Below are positions 43,298 to 51,912 of a DNA stretch of 52,509 bases, piece by piece. This stretch comes from an uncultured Bacteriovoracaceae bacterium (GTDB lineage Bacteria > Bdellovibrionota > Bacteriovoracia > Bacteriovoracales > Bacteriovoracaceae), in NCBI GenBank assembly GCA_938017795.1, contig CALIJZ010000003.1, forward strand, positions 1-52,509. Reading direction: 5' to 3'. The translations under genes were made by a program, and so were the position numbers. The notes under the pieces are model-generated. The model had not been told where the DNA came from. It worked only from the letters and a program-made list of their open reading frames with translations, and ran no database searches. How positions within the stretch are numbered: position 1 is the stretch's first letter; each line of letters opens with the position of its first letter.

Positions 43298-44119
43298 TTG
43301 TTAAACACAGATATTACAATTCATTTAGATCATTTTGATGGGCCCTTAGCTCTACTTTTATATTTAGTTCAAAAAGAAGAAATGGATATTCAAGATCTGG
43401 ATCTTACTGAGATCACAGGTCAATATTTAAAATTTATTGATAAGATGAAAGATTTAAATTTTGATGTTGCTGGTGAGTATCTTTATATGGCGGCAACTCT
43501 TATTTATTTAAAATCAAATCGTAGTGTTGATGAAAATGCGACTCTAAAACTTTATGGAGATGAAGATCTTCAAATTCAATCTAAAGAAGAGTTGATTTTA
43601 AAACTTCAAGAATTACAAAAATTCCAACGTATAGGTGAAGGTCTTTGGACCTTACCTAAAAAAGGTTACGAGAGTTTAACTCGCCCTAAACTTGATAAAA
43701 AATTTCACTTTCCCGTTCAGTATAAAGAAATGGACTCAGGCGTTTTAAGTAATGTCATGATGGATGTCATGAAAAGAAATAATAGAAAGTTTACTATTAT
43801 TGCTAAAGATAAATTTTCTATTAAGCAAAAACTAAAAAGCCTCAAAGACTTATTTATAAAAGGTAAAAAATATCTTTTCGTTGATCTTCTAGGAAAAGGT
43901 GAGAAGCAGCTTAATAACTTAGTAATGACTTTTATTTCTATTCTTGAACTTGCAAGACTTAGAAAACTAGAAGTTTTTCAAGCAGAAGATGTTTCAGAAA
44001 TACATGTAACAATTAAAGAAGATCTAAGTGAGTTTGATATTAATCAAGCAGATGGATTTGATGAAGAAGATAATTTAGGGCCAGTTCAAAGTGAAGAACA
44101 ACCTATAGTAATGCATTAA
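43298..44119 (+). CDS. scpA: Segregation and condensation protein A
   Basis: The kleisin subunit of the SMC complex. FDGPLALLLYLVQKEEMDI near the start and DFDVAGEYLYMAATLIYLKS-like NFDVAGEYLYMA and LIYLKSN are the ScpA landmarks; the C-terminal winged-helix part has TFISILELARLRKLEVFQ. ScpA with ScpB and SMC compacts and segregates the chromosome. I choose the TTG at 43298 because AGAGG stands five bases upstream; an in-frame TTG at 43280 would add six residues. The product is 273 residues. scpB follows after 13 bases. Confidence 0.95.
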   Translation: MLNTDITIHLDHFDGPLALLLYLVQKEEMDIQDLDLTEITGQYLKFIDKMKDLNFDVAGEYLYMAATLIYLKSNRSVDENATLKLYGDEDLQIQSKEELILKLQELQKFQRIGEGLWTLPKKGYESLTRPKLDKKFHFPVQYKEMDSGVLSNVMMDVMKRNNRKFTIIAKDKFSIKQKLKSLKDLFIKGKKYLFVDLLGKGEKQLNNLVMTFISILELARLRKLEVFQAEDVSEIHVTIKEDLSEFDINQADGFDEEDNLGPVQSEEQPIVMH

Positions 44120-44132
44120 TTTAGGAAAAAAA

Positions 44133-45233
44133 ATGAATATAGAATCAACAGAAAACGAATCAACACAAGAGCCAACTGTTCAATGGGATAGAGAGCTTGA
44201 AGAAAAAGAGCTTTTAGAGCTTCAATCTTTATGGAAAGAGCGAACTGGACTTAATGAACAAACGATTATTGCGGCAATTGAATCTCTTATTTTTATGAGC
44301 GAAAAGCCTATTTCAATTAAAAAAATTAAATTTTCTATTGATGAATATTTACCACTTAGAATTATTCACGAAGCAATTGAATCATTACAAGAAAAATATG
44401 AATCAGATGAGCACGGAATTAATATCATGGAAGTTGCTCAAGGATATCAATTCAGAACTAAAACTCAATATTCAAAAGTTATTAGAGCATTACATAAAGT
44501 TCCTCAAATTTCTCTTAGTCCATTGGCCATCGAAGTGTTAGCAATTGTTGCTTTCAAGCAACCAATATCAAAGGTTGAACTTGATGATATGAGAGGGGTT
44601 GATAGCGGACATCTTTTAAGAGGCTTAATTGATAAATCAATTCTTAAGATTGTTGGTAAGTCTGATGAGCTTGGCAAGTCAGCTACCTACGGAACCACTG
44701 ATGGATTCCTAGAACTTTTTAATCTTAAAGAATTAGAAGATCTTCCTAAAATGAGTGATCTTCAGGAACTTGTTCAAGATAACTCTATTGGTGATATTGA
44801 AGATATTCAAAACCTTGTAAAGAGTGATAAAGATAAATTTGTTTTTGACGAAATTGAAGAACTAGAGAGACTAAAAGAAGAGATTAAAGCAATCTCGCCT
44901 CAGACTGAGTTCATAGCAAACCTGAAATCAAACTCTAAGAAAAAATCAAAAAAATCTGAATCTGATGAAGAAGAAGAATCTAAAACTGATTTTGATATCC
45001 TTGAGGAACATGTGAGCGTTGCCGGAGATATTAAATCCAGTGAGATCGACGAAGAAGAAGAGATTTTTGATGACAAAGAGAAATTAACTGAGATGTTTGA
45101 TGATGCGCTTGATCGAGTGACAGCAAGGAGCGACAGTGAAGATATTACAAATACTGAAAGCCAAAACTCGGAAGAGGTTGAAATATCACTCTCACATGCT
45201 ATTAAAGAGAATCTAAAAACACTAGACTCTTAA
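44133..45233 (+). CDS. scpB: Segregation and condensation protein B with long acidic tail
   Basis: The ScpB core (about residues 38-200) has AIESLIFMSEKPI, YQFRTKTQY, LSPLAIEVLAIVAFKQPISK, IDKSILKIVGKSD and YGTTDGFLELF: the paired winged-helix domains that bind ScpA. The C-terminal 150 residues are extra compared with the roughly 190-residue family norm. They are strongly acidic (for example SDEEEESKTD and EIDEEEEIFDDKE), with a lysine-rich KKKSKKSE stretch, and probably disordered. AGGAAAAAAA precedes the ATG. It lies in the scpA-scpB-rluB unit; loss of the usual length control is discussed as a finding. Confidence 0.95.
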   Translation: MNIESTENESTQEPTVQWDRELEEKELLELQSLWKERTGLNEQTIIAAIESLIFMSEKPISIKKIKFSIDEYLPLRIIHEAIESLQEKYESDEHGINIMEVAQGYQFRTKTQYSKVIRALHKVPQISLSPLAIEVLAIVAFKQPISKVELDDMRGVDSGHLLRGLIDKSILKIVGKSDELGKSATYGTTDGFLELFNLKELEDLPKMSDLQELVQDNSIGDIEDIQNLVKSDKDKFVFDEIEELERLKEEIKAISPQTEFIANLKSNSKKKSKKSESDEEEESKTDFDILEEHVSVAGDIKSSEIDEEEEIFDDKEKLTEMFDDALDRVTARSDSEDITNTESQNSEEVEISLSHAIKENLKTLDS

Positions 45234-45284
45234 ATTCTTAATTTAAAAGTCTCAAAACGGCCGAGATGGCAGATTGGAGAACCT

Positions 45285-46268
45285 ATGAAATCTATAAGAC
45301 TACAAAAATTTATCGCTGATTGTGGAGTAACTTCTAGAAGAAAAGCTGAGGTCCTTATGACTGAAGGCAGAGTTGTTGTTAACGAGCAAGTTGTAACAGA
45401 ACTTGGAACTAAGGTGACTCCTGGAAAAGACATCGTCCAGGTCGATGGTGCAGTTATTGATAGAGATGCAAACGATAAACTATATATTTTATTAAATAAA
45501 CCTAGAGCAATCATGTCTACAGTCTCTGACCCAGAGGGAAGAAGGACTGTGATTGATTTGTGTAAAGGGATCCATACAAGGATCTACCCGGTAGGTCGTC
45601 TTGATTATTTATCTGAAGGGCTAATGATTCTCACAAATGATGGAGATTTTGCTAATTCAATTCTTCACCCAAGATATGAAGTAACGAAAGTTTATGAAGT
45701 TAAAGTCTTTGGTCAAGTTAATGAGAATATATTGCATAAAATTCGTGATGGAGTGAAGTCTAAAGGCGAAGAGTTAAAACCTCTTTCAGTTAGAGTAATA
45801 AAACAATTACCTACTAAAACATGGCTAGAGTTTAGACTCGTAGAAGGTAAAAATAGAGAAATTCGAAGAATTTGTGAAGAGTGTGATCTCACCATTGATA
45901 AACTCAGAAGAGTTGCAATTGGTAATTTATCAATAGATGGAATTCAACCAGGCTGCTTTCAAATAGTGAACAAAAGTGAAATTCTTAGAAGAATAGGTGT
46001 TGATAAAAGCGGTAAAAAAGTTGAAGAAACTGAATATGTCTCTCATAAAAAATCAATCTCTAAAAAAAGAAGAATGAAGTTTAGAGGTAAAGGCTTAGTG
46101 GCTGATAGAAAAGAATATCAAATCTTTAGAAAAGAAACCTATAATGATGTTGTAAAAGTGATTAAAGAAAGAGATGAAAGAATTAGGGCCGAAAAAATAG
46201 CACCTGTTTCTCCTATGGAAGCCTCTCAAACAACAACTGTGCAAGAAGCTCCTTCGAAAAAATATTAA
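45285..46268 (+). CDS. rluB: 23S rRNA pseudouridine synthase (RluB/RsuA family)
   Basis: This 327-residue protein starts with an S4 RNA-binding domain (LQKFIADCGVTSRRKAE) and continues with the synthase core: GRLDYLSEGLMILTNDG (the catalytic Asp is in GRLDY), LHPRYEVTKVYEVKV, and LVEGKNREIRR. RluB isomerises U2605 of 23S rRNA. About 90 extra residues at the C-terminus are basic and helical (KKSISKKRRMKFRG), a tail often seen in RluB. It ends in TTAA shared with the convergent small gene. The scpA-scpB-rluB order is common in bacteria. Confidence 0.93.
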   Translation: MKSIRLQKFIADCGVTSRRKAEVLMTEGRVVVNEQVVTELGTKVTPGKDIVQVDGAVIDRDANDKLYILLNKPRAIMSTVSDPEGRRTVIDLCKGIHTRIYPVGRLDYLSEGLMILTNDGDFANSILHPRYEVTKVYEVKVFGQVNENILHKIRDGVKSKGEELKPLSVRVIKQLPTKTWLEFRLVEGKNREIRRICEECDLTIDKLRRVAIGNLSIDGIQPGCFQIVNKSEILRRIGVDKSGKKVEETEYVSHKKSISKKRRMKFRGKGLVADRKEYQIFRKETYNDVVKVIKERDERIRAEKIAPVSPMEASQTTTVQEAPSKKY

Positions 46269-46570
46269 TTATCATAAATATCTGATTCTTTAGTATAAAT
46301 AAGATCTCTTATACTATCGAGGCTCATTTCTAGAGCTTGCTCAGAATGAGGAACATCTGCATTTTGATCATTAAAGTTAGATTGCTTAACAATTGCTGTG
46401 AGCATTTTAAATGCATCTTCTGTACATTGATAGTACTCAGATTCATCTTTTGCCCCTAAACTTTTAAGGATATAGATATTTAGATACCGAATGAGTCTTT
46501 TATGTTGCTCAGTTAACCCTGTAGGGTTTAGCTTAATTATAAATTCAGTGCTTCTTAATAGTTCATTCAT
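46265..46570 (-). CDS. Small acidic protein of unknown function
   Basis: This 101-residue protein begins MNELLRSTEFIIK and has a helical composition with no membrane segment or signal peptide. GGAGG stands nine bases before the ATG, which supports translation. No family is recognised. It converges on rluB and shares its stop TTAA. The upstream gap up to the tRNA holds its promoter. Confidence 0.65.
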   Translation of the reverse strand: MNELLRSTEFIIKLNPTGLTEQHKRLIRYLNIYILKSLGAKDESEYYQCTEDAFKMLTAIVKQSNFNDQNADVPHSEQALEMSLDSIRDLIYTKESDIYDN

Positions 46571-46654
46571 TCGTTCATTCCTCCAACTACAGTCCTTATC
46601 GAGCGAATAGCAAAAAAACTTAGAGCTTTTATAATAAAAAAGAATATATTTAAG

Positions 46655-46684
46655 TTGGACTTATTTGGTCTGAAATTGTAAGAT
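46655..46684 (+). promoter_or_regulatory. Likely sigma-70 promoter of the initiator tRNA gene
   Basis: TTGGAC (46655-46660) and TAAGAT (46679-46684) are separated by 18 bases and lie 17 bases before the tRNA start. Both hexamers are close to the sigma-70 consensus and a TG precedes the -10 box. Confidence 0.5.
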
Positions 46685-46700
46685 GTTGTAATCAAAATGA

Positions 46701-46777
<77 letters not shown>

Positions 46778-46930
46778 AATAAAAACCTATTTTTAATAAT
46801 TTCCTTGATGAACAATATGGTGATAAGTGTTCTACTTGAGGGTAGAAAGAAGCTGCCTGAGTTCGCAAAAGAGACTCTCACTTCGGTAAATATTTCTATG
46901 AAGAGATAAATTAGATTAGAATCTATTTAC

Positions 46931-47470
46931 ATGAATAAGGTATTTAAACTTTTAGAATTTAATAACTCTGCAGGCTTTAACTTAGAAGTTTCAACTTCAA
47001 TTAATGATACTTCTTTGGAAGTAAAGTTTCATTATCCTGCATATCAAGCTCAGTGGAGAACATTAAAAACTTTTTCGAAAAATCAAAGCTATAAGAATTG
47101 GAAGTTATGGGAATATGATGTTTTTGAAGTCTTTCTACAATTTAGAGATACAGAATTAGCTTATATAGCTCCATATCTCGAAATGCAGGTGTCTCCATTA
47201 GAACAAAAACTAAATCTTCTCATTCTTGAGCCTCGTAGGGTTTACCAAACTCTTCTTAATGATCAATTCACAATAAATGTAAATGAACAAAAGCGCGAAT
47301 TAGAGATCTACATCGATTTACAGAAATTAGATATTGATAAAACGGAGCTATTATATGGAGGCTTCTTTTCATGTCTTGGTGGTGCAGGTCAAAGACTCTA
47401 TTTTTCTAATCTCGACCTTGGGGAAAAGTTAGATTTTCATCAACCAAAGAGTTTTGTACGAATTAATTAA
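46931..47470 (+). CDS. DOMON-like / family 9 carbohydrate-binding-like protein
   Basis: This 179-residue protein has no signal peptide and is probably all-beta. LWEYDVFEVFLQ followed by YLEMQVSPLEQ matches the W-x-x-D-x-x-E-x-F-(L) then E-x-x-x-S-P pattern of DOMON-like CBM9-type proteins. The late YGGFFSCLG fits the same fold. Function is unknown. It stands 50 bases before the O-antigen ligase gene in the same direction, so it may be linked to sugar or envelope biology. The match is by motif only. Confidence 0.55.
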   Translation: MNKVFKLLEFNNSAGFNLEVSTSINDTSLEVKFHYPAYQAQWRTLKTFSKNQSYKNWKLWEYDVFEVFLQFRDTELAYIAPYLEMQVSPLEQKLNLLILEPRRVYQTLLNDQFTINVNEQKRELEIYIDLQKLDIDKTELLYGGFFSCLGGAGQRLYFSNLDLGEKLDFHQPKSFVRIN

Positions 47471-47519
47471 AGAGCTATATAATAAAAATGTATTAAAAGA
47501 TAAAAGGTAGAGTAAAACT

Positions 47520-48716
47520 TTGATTGGATATTTAATCCCTTTGACTATATTTGCAAGTTTCATTTCTCGCTCTCTGGGGGGGATATTAGAAATTTTAGGT
47601 ATCGTTTTACTTTTTAGCGTTTTCAAAAAAAGAAAAATTACTCGGCTCAAATTGAAAAGTTTTCGGCTTTGGGAAATCTCAGCCTTTGTCATCATTCTTG
47701 TCTCCTTGTTCCATGTTACTCAATCAGAGATAAAGCTTTCTAATCTTTCTATTTTAAGACATAACTTCTTTCCATTAGTTTTGGTTTGGCTCTTTTATAC
47801 ATTTGAGAGCAAAAAAAAATCTTTTAGAGATATTTATAAATATTCTTTAATCCTTGGCTCAGTTGGAATAATTATTGCTTTTTTAGCTTGCTTAATTCAA
47901 GCTTGGGGAATGGATGGAGGGGTGATTAACTCCTTATTAAGTAATAGATCTAAAGGACTAACATCAATTAGTGGACTTGCTTATACTTTATCCACATTTT
48001 TCCCTCTGATGTTTTGCTTTTTTTTACATGAAGCGTCCTTGTTAAACTCGGAAAAAAATAGAGATAAAATGCCAGTACTTCTGAGCTTTCTTGTTTTAAT
48101 CATTATTATTCTAACAATCTTTTTTACGAAGTCTCGAGGTCCTTTACTGGCAATACTTGTAATCAGCCCTTTTTGTTTGTTTTTCTTTTTTAGAAAAATA
48201 TTTTATTTTTCAATGATTCTCTCTATTACGACAGTCTTGTTTTTTATCTATATGATTAATTCTCCAATCGAAACTTCATCAAGATACTTTCAATCTTTTA
48301 ATTCTAGCTCTAATCAGATGAGAGTTGCTCAGTATAAGACTGCCTCATTAATCATTAAAGAAAATCCAATTCTAGGAGTAGGTCTTAAAAATTACCCTGC
48401 AGTTAGCAAAAAATATAAAGAGAGATTTGATTTGAACTTTAAAAATCATAATGACCATGCTCATAATTCATTCTTACATATAAGTTCAGAGGCGGGGTTA
48501 GTCTTTGGAATACTTTTTTTCTTAACTTTTGTTTTTTTAGTTTATGAGTCATTGTTTTTAATTCAAGAGACTCTTTATAAAGCAAGCTTCTCCTCAGTCT
48601 TTCTCGTCTTTGTATTACAAAGTTTTCTAGACCATATGTATCATATGTTCTTTGCAGTACTCATTAGTGCAATAATGGGAATGTATTGGATTTATCATTT
48701 AAAGAAAAAAAATTAA
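47520..48716 (+). CDS. O-antigen ligase family (Wzy_C) membrane protein
   Basis: This 398-residue protein has about ten membrane segments and a periplasmic loop before the C-terminal helices. In that loop are GVGLKNYPAV and HNDHAHNSFLHISSEAGL, the GxGxxxf and the His-rich H-N-x-x-L/I-x-x-x-x-x-x-G signature of the WaaL/Wzy family. Members join or polymerise lipid-linked glycans on the periplasmic side. I use the TTG start with AGGTAG seven bases upstream. It shares its stop TTAA with the convergent ferredoxin gene. It is separate from the main polysaccharide locus in this window. Confidence 0.88.
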   Translation: MIGYLIPLTIFASFISRSLGGILEILGIVLLFSVFKKRKITRLKLKSFRLWEISAFVIILVSLFHVTQSEIKLSNLSILRHNFFPLVLVWLFYTFESKKKSFRDIYKYSLILGSVGIIIAFLACLIQAWGMDGGVINSLLSNRSKGLTSISGLAYTLSTFFPLMFCFFLHEASLLNSEKNRDKMPVLLSFLVLIIIILTIFFTKSRGPLLAILVISPFCLFFFFRKIFYFSMILSITTVLFFIYMINSPIETSSRYFQSFNSSSNQMRVAQYKTASLIIKENPILGVGLKNYPAVSKKYKERFDLNFKNHNDHAHNSFLHISSEAGLVFGILFFLTFVFLVYESLFLIQETLYKASFSSVFLVFVLQSFLDHMYHMFFAVLISAIMGMYWIYHLKKKN

Positions 48717-48949
48717 ATTACGCCATCTTTTCCGATGGCATCTACTGGACATAATTCAAGAGCACTTATGCATTCTTTTAAAGCTTCTTCGGTATCGGGC
48801 TGCTTTTTTACAAAAGCATGGCCTTCATCATCATTCATTTCAAAATTGCTAGATGCTTCCATAACGCATGCATCACAGGCAATACATTGATCATCAACAT
48901 AAAACTGACCATCAATATTTTGAGTAAATTTATTATTCTTATCAGCCAT
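48713..48949 (-). CDS. Ferredoxin, single [4Fe-4S] type
   Basis: This 78-residue protein has CIACDAC near residues 18-24 and CISALELCPVDAI near 59-71, giving C-x2-C-x2-C and a distant C-P, the ligand set of a small one-cluster ferredoxin. The chain between the two is acidic, as usual. It carries electrons in the cytoplasm; its partner is not in view. It lies 8 bases after ppiD in the same direction and is co-transcribed with it, an unusual neighbour. Confidence 0.92.
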   Translation of the reverse strand: MADKNNKFTQNIDGQFYVDDQCIACDACVMEASSNFEMNDDEGHAFVKKQPDTEEALKECISALELCPVDAIGKDGVI

Positions 48950-48957
48950 TATTTATA

Positions 48958-50424
48958 TTAAAGAACTCTTCTGTTTATATTTACACCATATTGTTCTTTC
49001 ATTTTCTCTATAAGTGTTTTTCTTAATTCTGTAGCATAGTTCTTGTCTGTGTTAACATTGGCATCTGCGTTTTCTGTATTAGCCAAAGGTCCTACAACTT
49101 TTAAAACATATGAAACATCACCCTTCTTGAAAACATAAGTAGAGTTTTCTTGCAGGTTTTTATACTCCTCAAATGTTAAGTTGGATTGACTGATTTTTCT
49201 CTCTAACAAATTAAGATCCTGGTCTTCATTAACTGTCAGATCATAATTCTTTGCAATAGCATCAATATTAGATGAACTAAATGCACTCTTTAACTCTTCT
49301 TGGGCCTTAGTCACAATAGCATCTAGCTTTTGAGGCATATTGGTTTGCAAGTAATCTTTTGCAAGTTCATTTTTTACATCTTCAAGTGGAGTTACTTGTG
49401 CAGCCTTAATATCATCTAAGATTATTATGTGGTAACCAAAGTTTGTTTTAACCGGATTTGAAATATCTCCAGGTTGCATACCAAAAACTTGGGATTCAAA
49501 TTGTGGAACCATTCGTCCTTTCCCAAACCATCCTAAATCTCCACCATTATTTTTTCCGCTTGGATCGTTGGTATATTCTCGAGCAAGATCTGAGAAATTA
49601 TCTTTGTTTACCTTTGCTTTAATTTCATTGATTTTTGCAAGTGCATCAGCTTCTTTCGTTTCTTCATTGATGCTGATTAAAATATGTCTAGCTTTTCTTT
49701 CTTCTGATTTTTTATATTCCCCAGCGTTTCTATTATATAATTCTTCTAACTTGGTTTTATTGGCAGGATCGTTAACAAATGAATCAATATCTGTCTGCTC
49801 AACATCTATAAACTTTGATAATGAGCTAGAGTTAAGTTCAACGAAATTAACTTTGAAACCTTGATTCTTATAAGATGTAATTTTTTCAATAGATTTTTCA
49901 GAAGTCGGGAAAGTATCAAATAACTTATTGAACCTTTCAACCATTATTCCTTCTCGAATACTTTTTTCATACTTAGCTGGAGTAAGTCCATTACTTGCAA
50001 GTATGTTCTTGTATCTTTGAAGATCGAATTTTTCATTTGTTTGAAAAACTTCTTGTTCTTTAATTGTTTTAGAAATTGTATCAGTAGAAGCATTCAAGCC
50101 TATCTCTTTGGCTAGATTAACCATGATCTTTTGAGAAACTAGAGAATCAATGACTTGATCTTTGATACCAAATTGTTCTACCTGTTTATTGGTAAGACTT
50201 TTCCCACCAGTGAGTTGTTGAAAAAACTTAACACGCTGATTATAGACACTTTGATATTCTCTAACGCTTACGACTTCATCTCCAACTTTTGCAATCCCTC
50301 CACTGGTAGATGCTAGTGATATACTTTCAAAGCCAGTAAATAAAAATCCTAAAATGATAAGCACAACAAGAAAAATACAGAAATAATACCATTTGCTTGT
50401 TTTGTCAGTGAAATTAAAAATCAT
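48958..50424 (-). CDS. ppiD: Periplasmic peptidyl-prolyl isomerase PpiD-like (SurA/PpiC type)
   Basis: This 488-residue protein has one N-terminal membrane anchor (about residues 12-33), a SurA-N-like helical part and a parvulin domain at about residues 240-345: ARHILISI, DPSGKNNGGDLGWFGKGRM and VKTNFGYHIIILDD. This is the PpiD layout, with the chaperone and isomerase region in the periplasm, where it helps outer-membrane proteins fold. AAGGAT precedes the ATG. The gene diverges from mreC; the gap between them is 167 bases. Confidence 0.9.
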   Translation of the reverse strand: MIFNFTDKTSKWYYFCIFLVVLIILGFLFTGFESISLASTSGGIAKVGDEVVSVREYQSVYNQRVKFFQQLTGGKSLTNKQVEQFGIKDQVIDSLVSQKIMVNLAKEIGLNASTDTISKTIKEQEVFQTNEKFDLQRYKNILASNGLTPAKYEKSIREGIMVERFNKLFDTFPTSEKSIEKITSYKNQGFKVNFVELNSSSLSKFIDVEQTDIDSFVNDPANKTKLEELYNRNAGEYKKSEERKARHILISINEETKEADALAKINEIKAKVNKDNFSDLAREYTNDPSGKNNGGDLGWFGKGRMVPQFESQVFGMQPGDISNPVKTNFGYHIIILDDIKAAQVTPLEDVKNELAKDYLQTNMPQKLDAIVTKAQEELKSAFSSSNIDAIAKNYDLTVNEDQDLNLLERKISQSNLTFEEYKNLQENSTYVFKKGDVSYVLKVVGPLANTENADANVNTDKNYATELRKTLIEKMKEQYGVNINRRVL

Positions 50425-50591
50425 GTTAGTATCCTTATGAAAAATTGTACTCCTATACTAATATGAGATGTTTTTAAGATCAATTGATCTGAGAGTTTTA
50501 TGAGATAAAAGAGGATTAACTCTTATTGTCAAAACTCCAGTGCTAGTCAATAATTAAGTATATAAGAAATGATTATTAGGATTAGCACTTT

Positions 50592-51428
50592 ATGAAGATT
50601 CACGAGGAAAAGAGTAATAAAAAACTATATCTTCATATAGGCTTAGTTTTAGTGCTTTGTGTTTTTCATTTGGGACGCTTTGGAGTGAGGCCTTTAACTG
50701 AAAAATCATGGTTTTATAACTTATTTGTAGAGATAACGGGGCCTATGAGCAGTGTTATGTCTTTAGCTAGAAGCAATGCTACGGATTTCAGACAAAACTA
50801 TTTTGATTTAGTGGATGTCAACAAAGAAAACTCTGATTTAAACTTAGAAATAGCTGAGTTAAAACAACAAATCTTTGAGTTGAGCTCACTAAAACAAGAG
50901 AACTCACGTTTAAAAAACTTGTTAAATTTTACTGAGGGCTTAGCTCGCCAGAAGGTTCTTGCTAGAGTCATCTCGTGGGATACAACAAATCGTTATGAGA
51001 AATTGAGAATTAATAAGGGATTAAACCAAGGGGTAACAAAAAATTCAATTGTTATTAATGCCCACGGTCTTATAGGAAAAGTTATAAATGTATCAGCAAA
51101 TTATTCAGATATTTCAACTATTTTAGACTTTCAAAGTAAAGTTGATGTTATGTTCGAAGTTACTAGAAGTCATGGTGTATTAGAAGGCATTTCTGATGAG
51201 CTAACCTCCATTAAATATGTAAAAAACTCAGATGATATTCAGATAAATGAAATTATTCTTACTTCTGGACTAGGGAATATCTTCCCTAAAGGAATCAAGG
51301 TCGGTGCAATTACAAGTGTGGTTGCTCAAGAGCATGACTTAACTAAAGAAGTTAAGGCAAAACCATTTGTTGATTTTAGTCGCCTAGAAGAAGTTGTCGT
51401 TTTATTAAATGAGAGTGACCTTGAATAA
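50592..51428 (+). CDS. mreC: Rod shape-determining protein MreC
   Basis: This 278-residue protein has an N-terminal membrane helix (about residues 13-27), a coiled coil (about 65-105, with NLEIAELKQQIFEL), and the beta-domain with ARVISWDTTN, VINAHGLIGKV and TSGLGNIFPKGIKVG. MreC is the periplasmic scaffold of the elongasome and works with MreD and PBP2, encoded next. mreB is not in front of it; ppiD is divergent. It overlaps mreD by 20 bases. Confidence 0.95.
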   Translation: MKIHEEKSNKKLYLHIGLVLVLCVFHLGRFGVRPLTEKSWFYNLFVEITGPMSSVMSLARSNATDFRQNYFDLVDVNKENSDLNLEIAELKQQIFELSSLKQENSRLKNLLNFTEGLARQKVLARVISWDTTNRYEKLRINKGLNQGVTKNSIVINAHGLIGKVINVSANYSDISTILDFQSKVDVMFEVTRSHGVLEGISDELTSIKYVKNSDDIQINEIILTSGLGNIFPKGIKVGAITSVVAQEHDLTKEVKAKPFVDFSRLEEVVVLLNESDLE

Positions 51429-51912
51429 TATTAATAAGAGTGCAATTTTATCATTACTGTTGTTTTTATTCTTAGAAGTATTATCAAGTTCGATATTTGT
51501 TTCATTATCAGGACTGAGTTTAGATTTTTCTGTTCTTTTTTGTCTTTATTTTTGTCTTAAATTTGAGGTTGAAATTGCTCCTTATTTAATTTTACTTATC
51601 CAATGGCTGCATAGTCTCTTTTCATCTTTAAGTTGGAGTTTAGAAACAATGATTGGGTTGTTTTTTATCTTTATTATTAAGGTTTTTAAAGAAACTCTTC
51701 AGTTAGAAGGAGGAAGAAATCGAATATTAATTACTTTTGTCTTTTATATCTTATGGTATTTAGTTAGATATATTATTTATTTCTTTAAGTTCTCAAACTT
51801 AGAATATTTAAAATCTCAAGTTAGTCATGATCTTCTCTCATGCTTTATTATTACTATCTTCTCTATTGTGATTTTTAAGTTATTAGACCGTATTTGGGGC
51901 AAGAATGTTTGA
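51409..51912 (+). CDS. mreD: Rod shape-determining protein MreD
   Basis: This 167-residue protein has about five hydrophobic segments and no other motif, which is normal for MreD; sequence alone is weakly diagnostic and the call rests on position between mreC and PBP2 and on size. It has an ATG at 51409, but a TTG at 51421 (LNNINK start) would reduce the 20-base overlap with mreC. It overlaps the PBP2 gene by 8 bases. It links MreC to the transmembrane elongation complex. Confidence 0.85.
   Translation: MRVTLNNINKSAILSLLLFLFLEVLSSSIFVSLSGLSLDFSVLFCLYFCLKFEVEIAPYLILLIQWLHSLFSSLSWSLETMIGLFFIFIIKVFKETLQLEGGRNRILITFVFYILWYLVRYIIYFFKFSNLEYLKSQVSHDLLSCFIITIFSIVIFKLLDRIWGKNV

Noticed and set aside
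46808..46909. A 33-residue plus-strand open frame after the tRNA
   Set aside because: No ribosome-binding site, no recognisable product and AT-rich surroundings; support is too thin.
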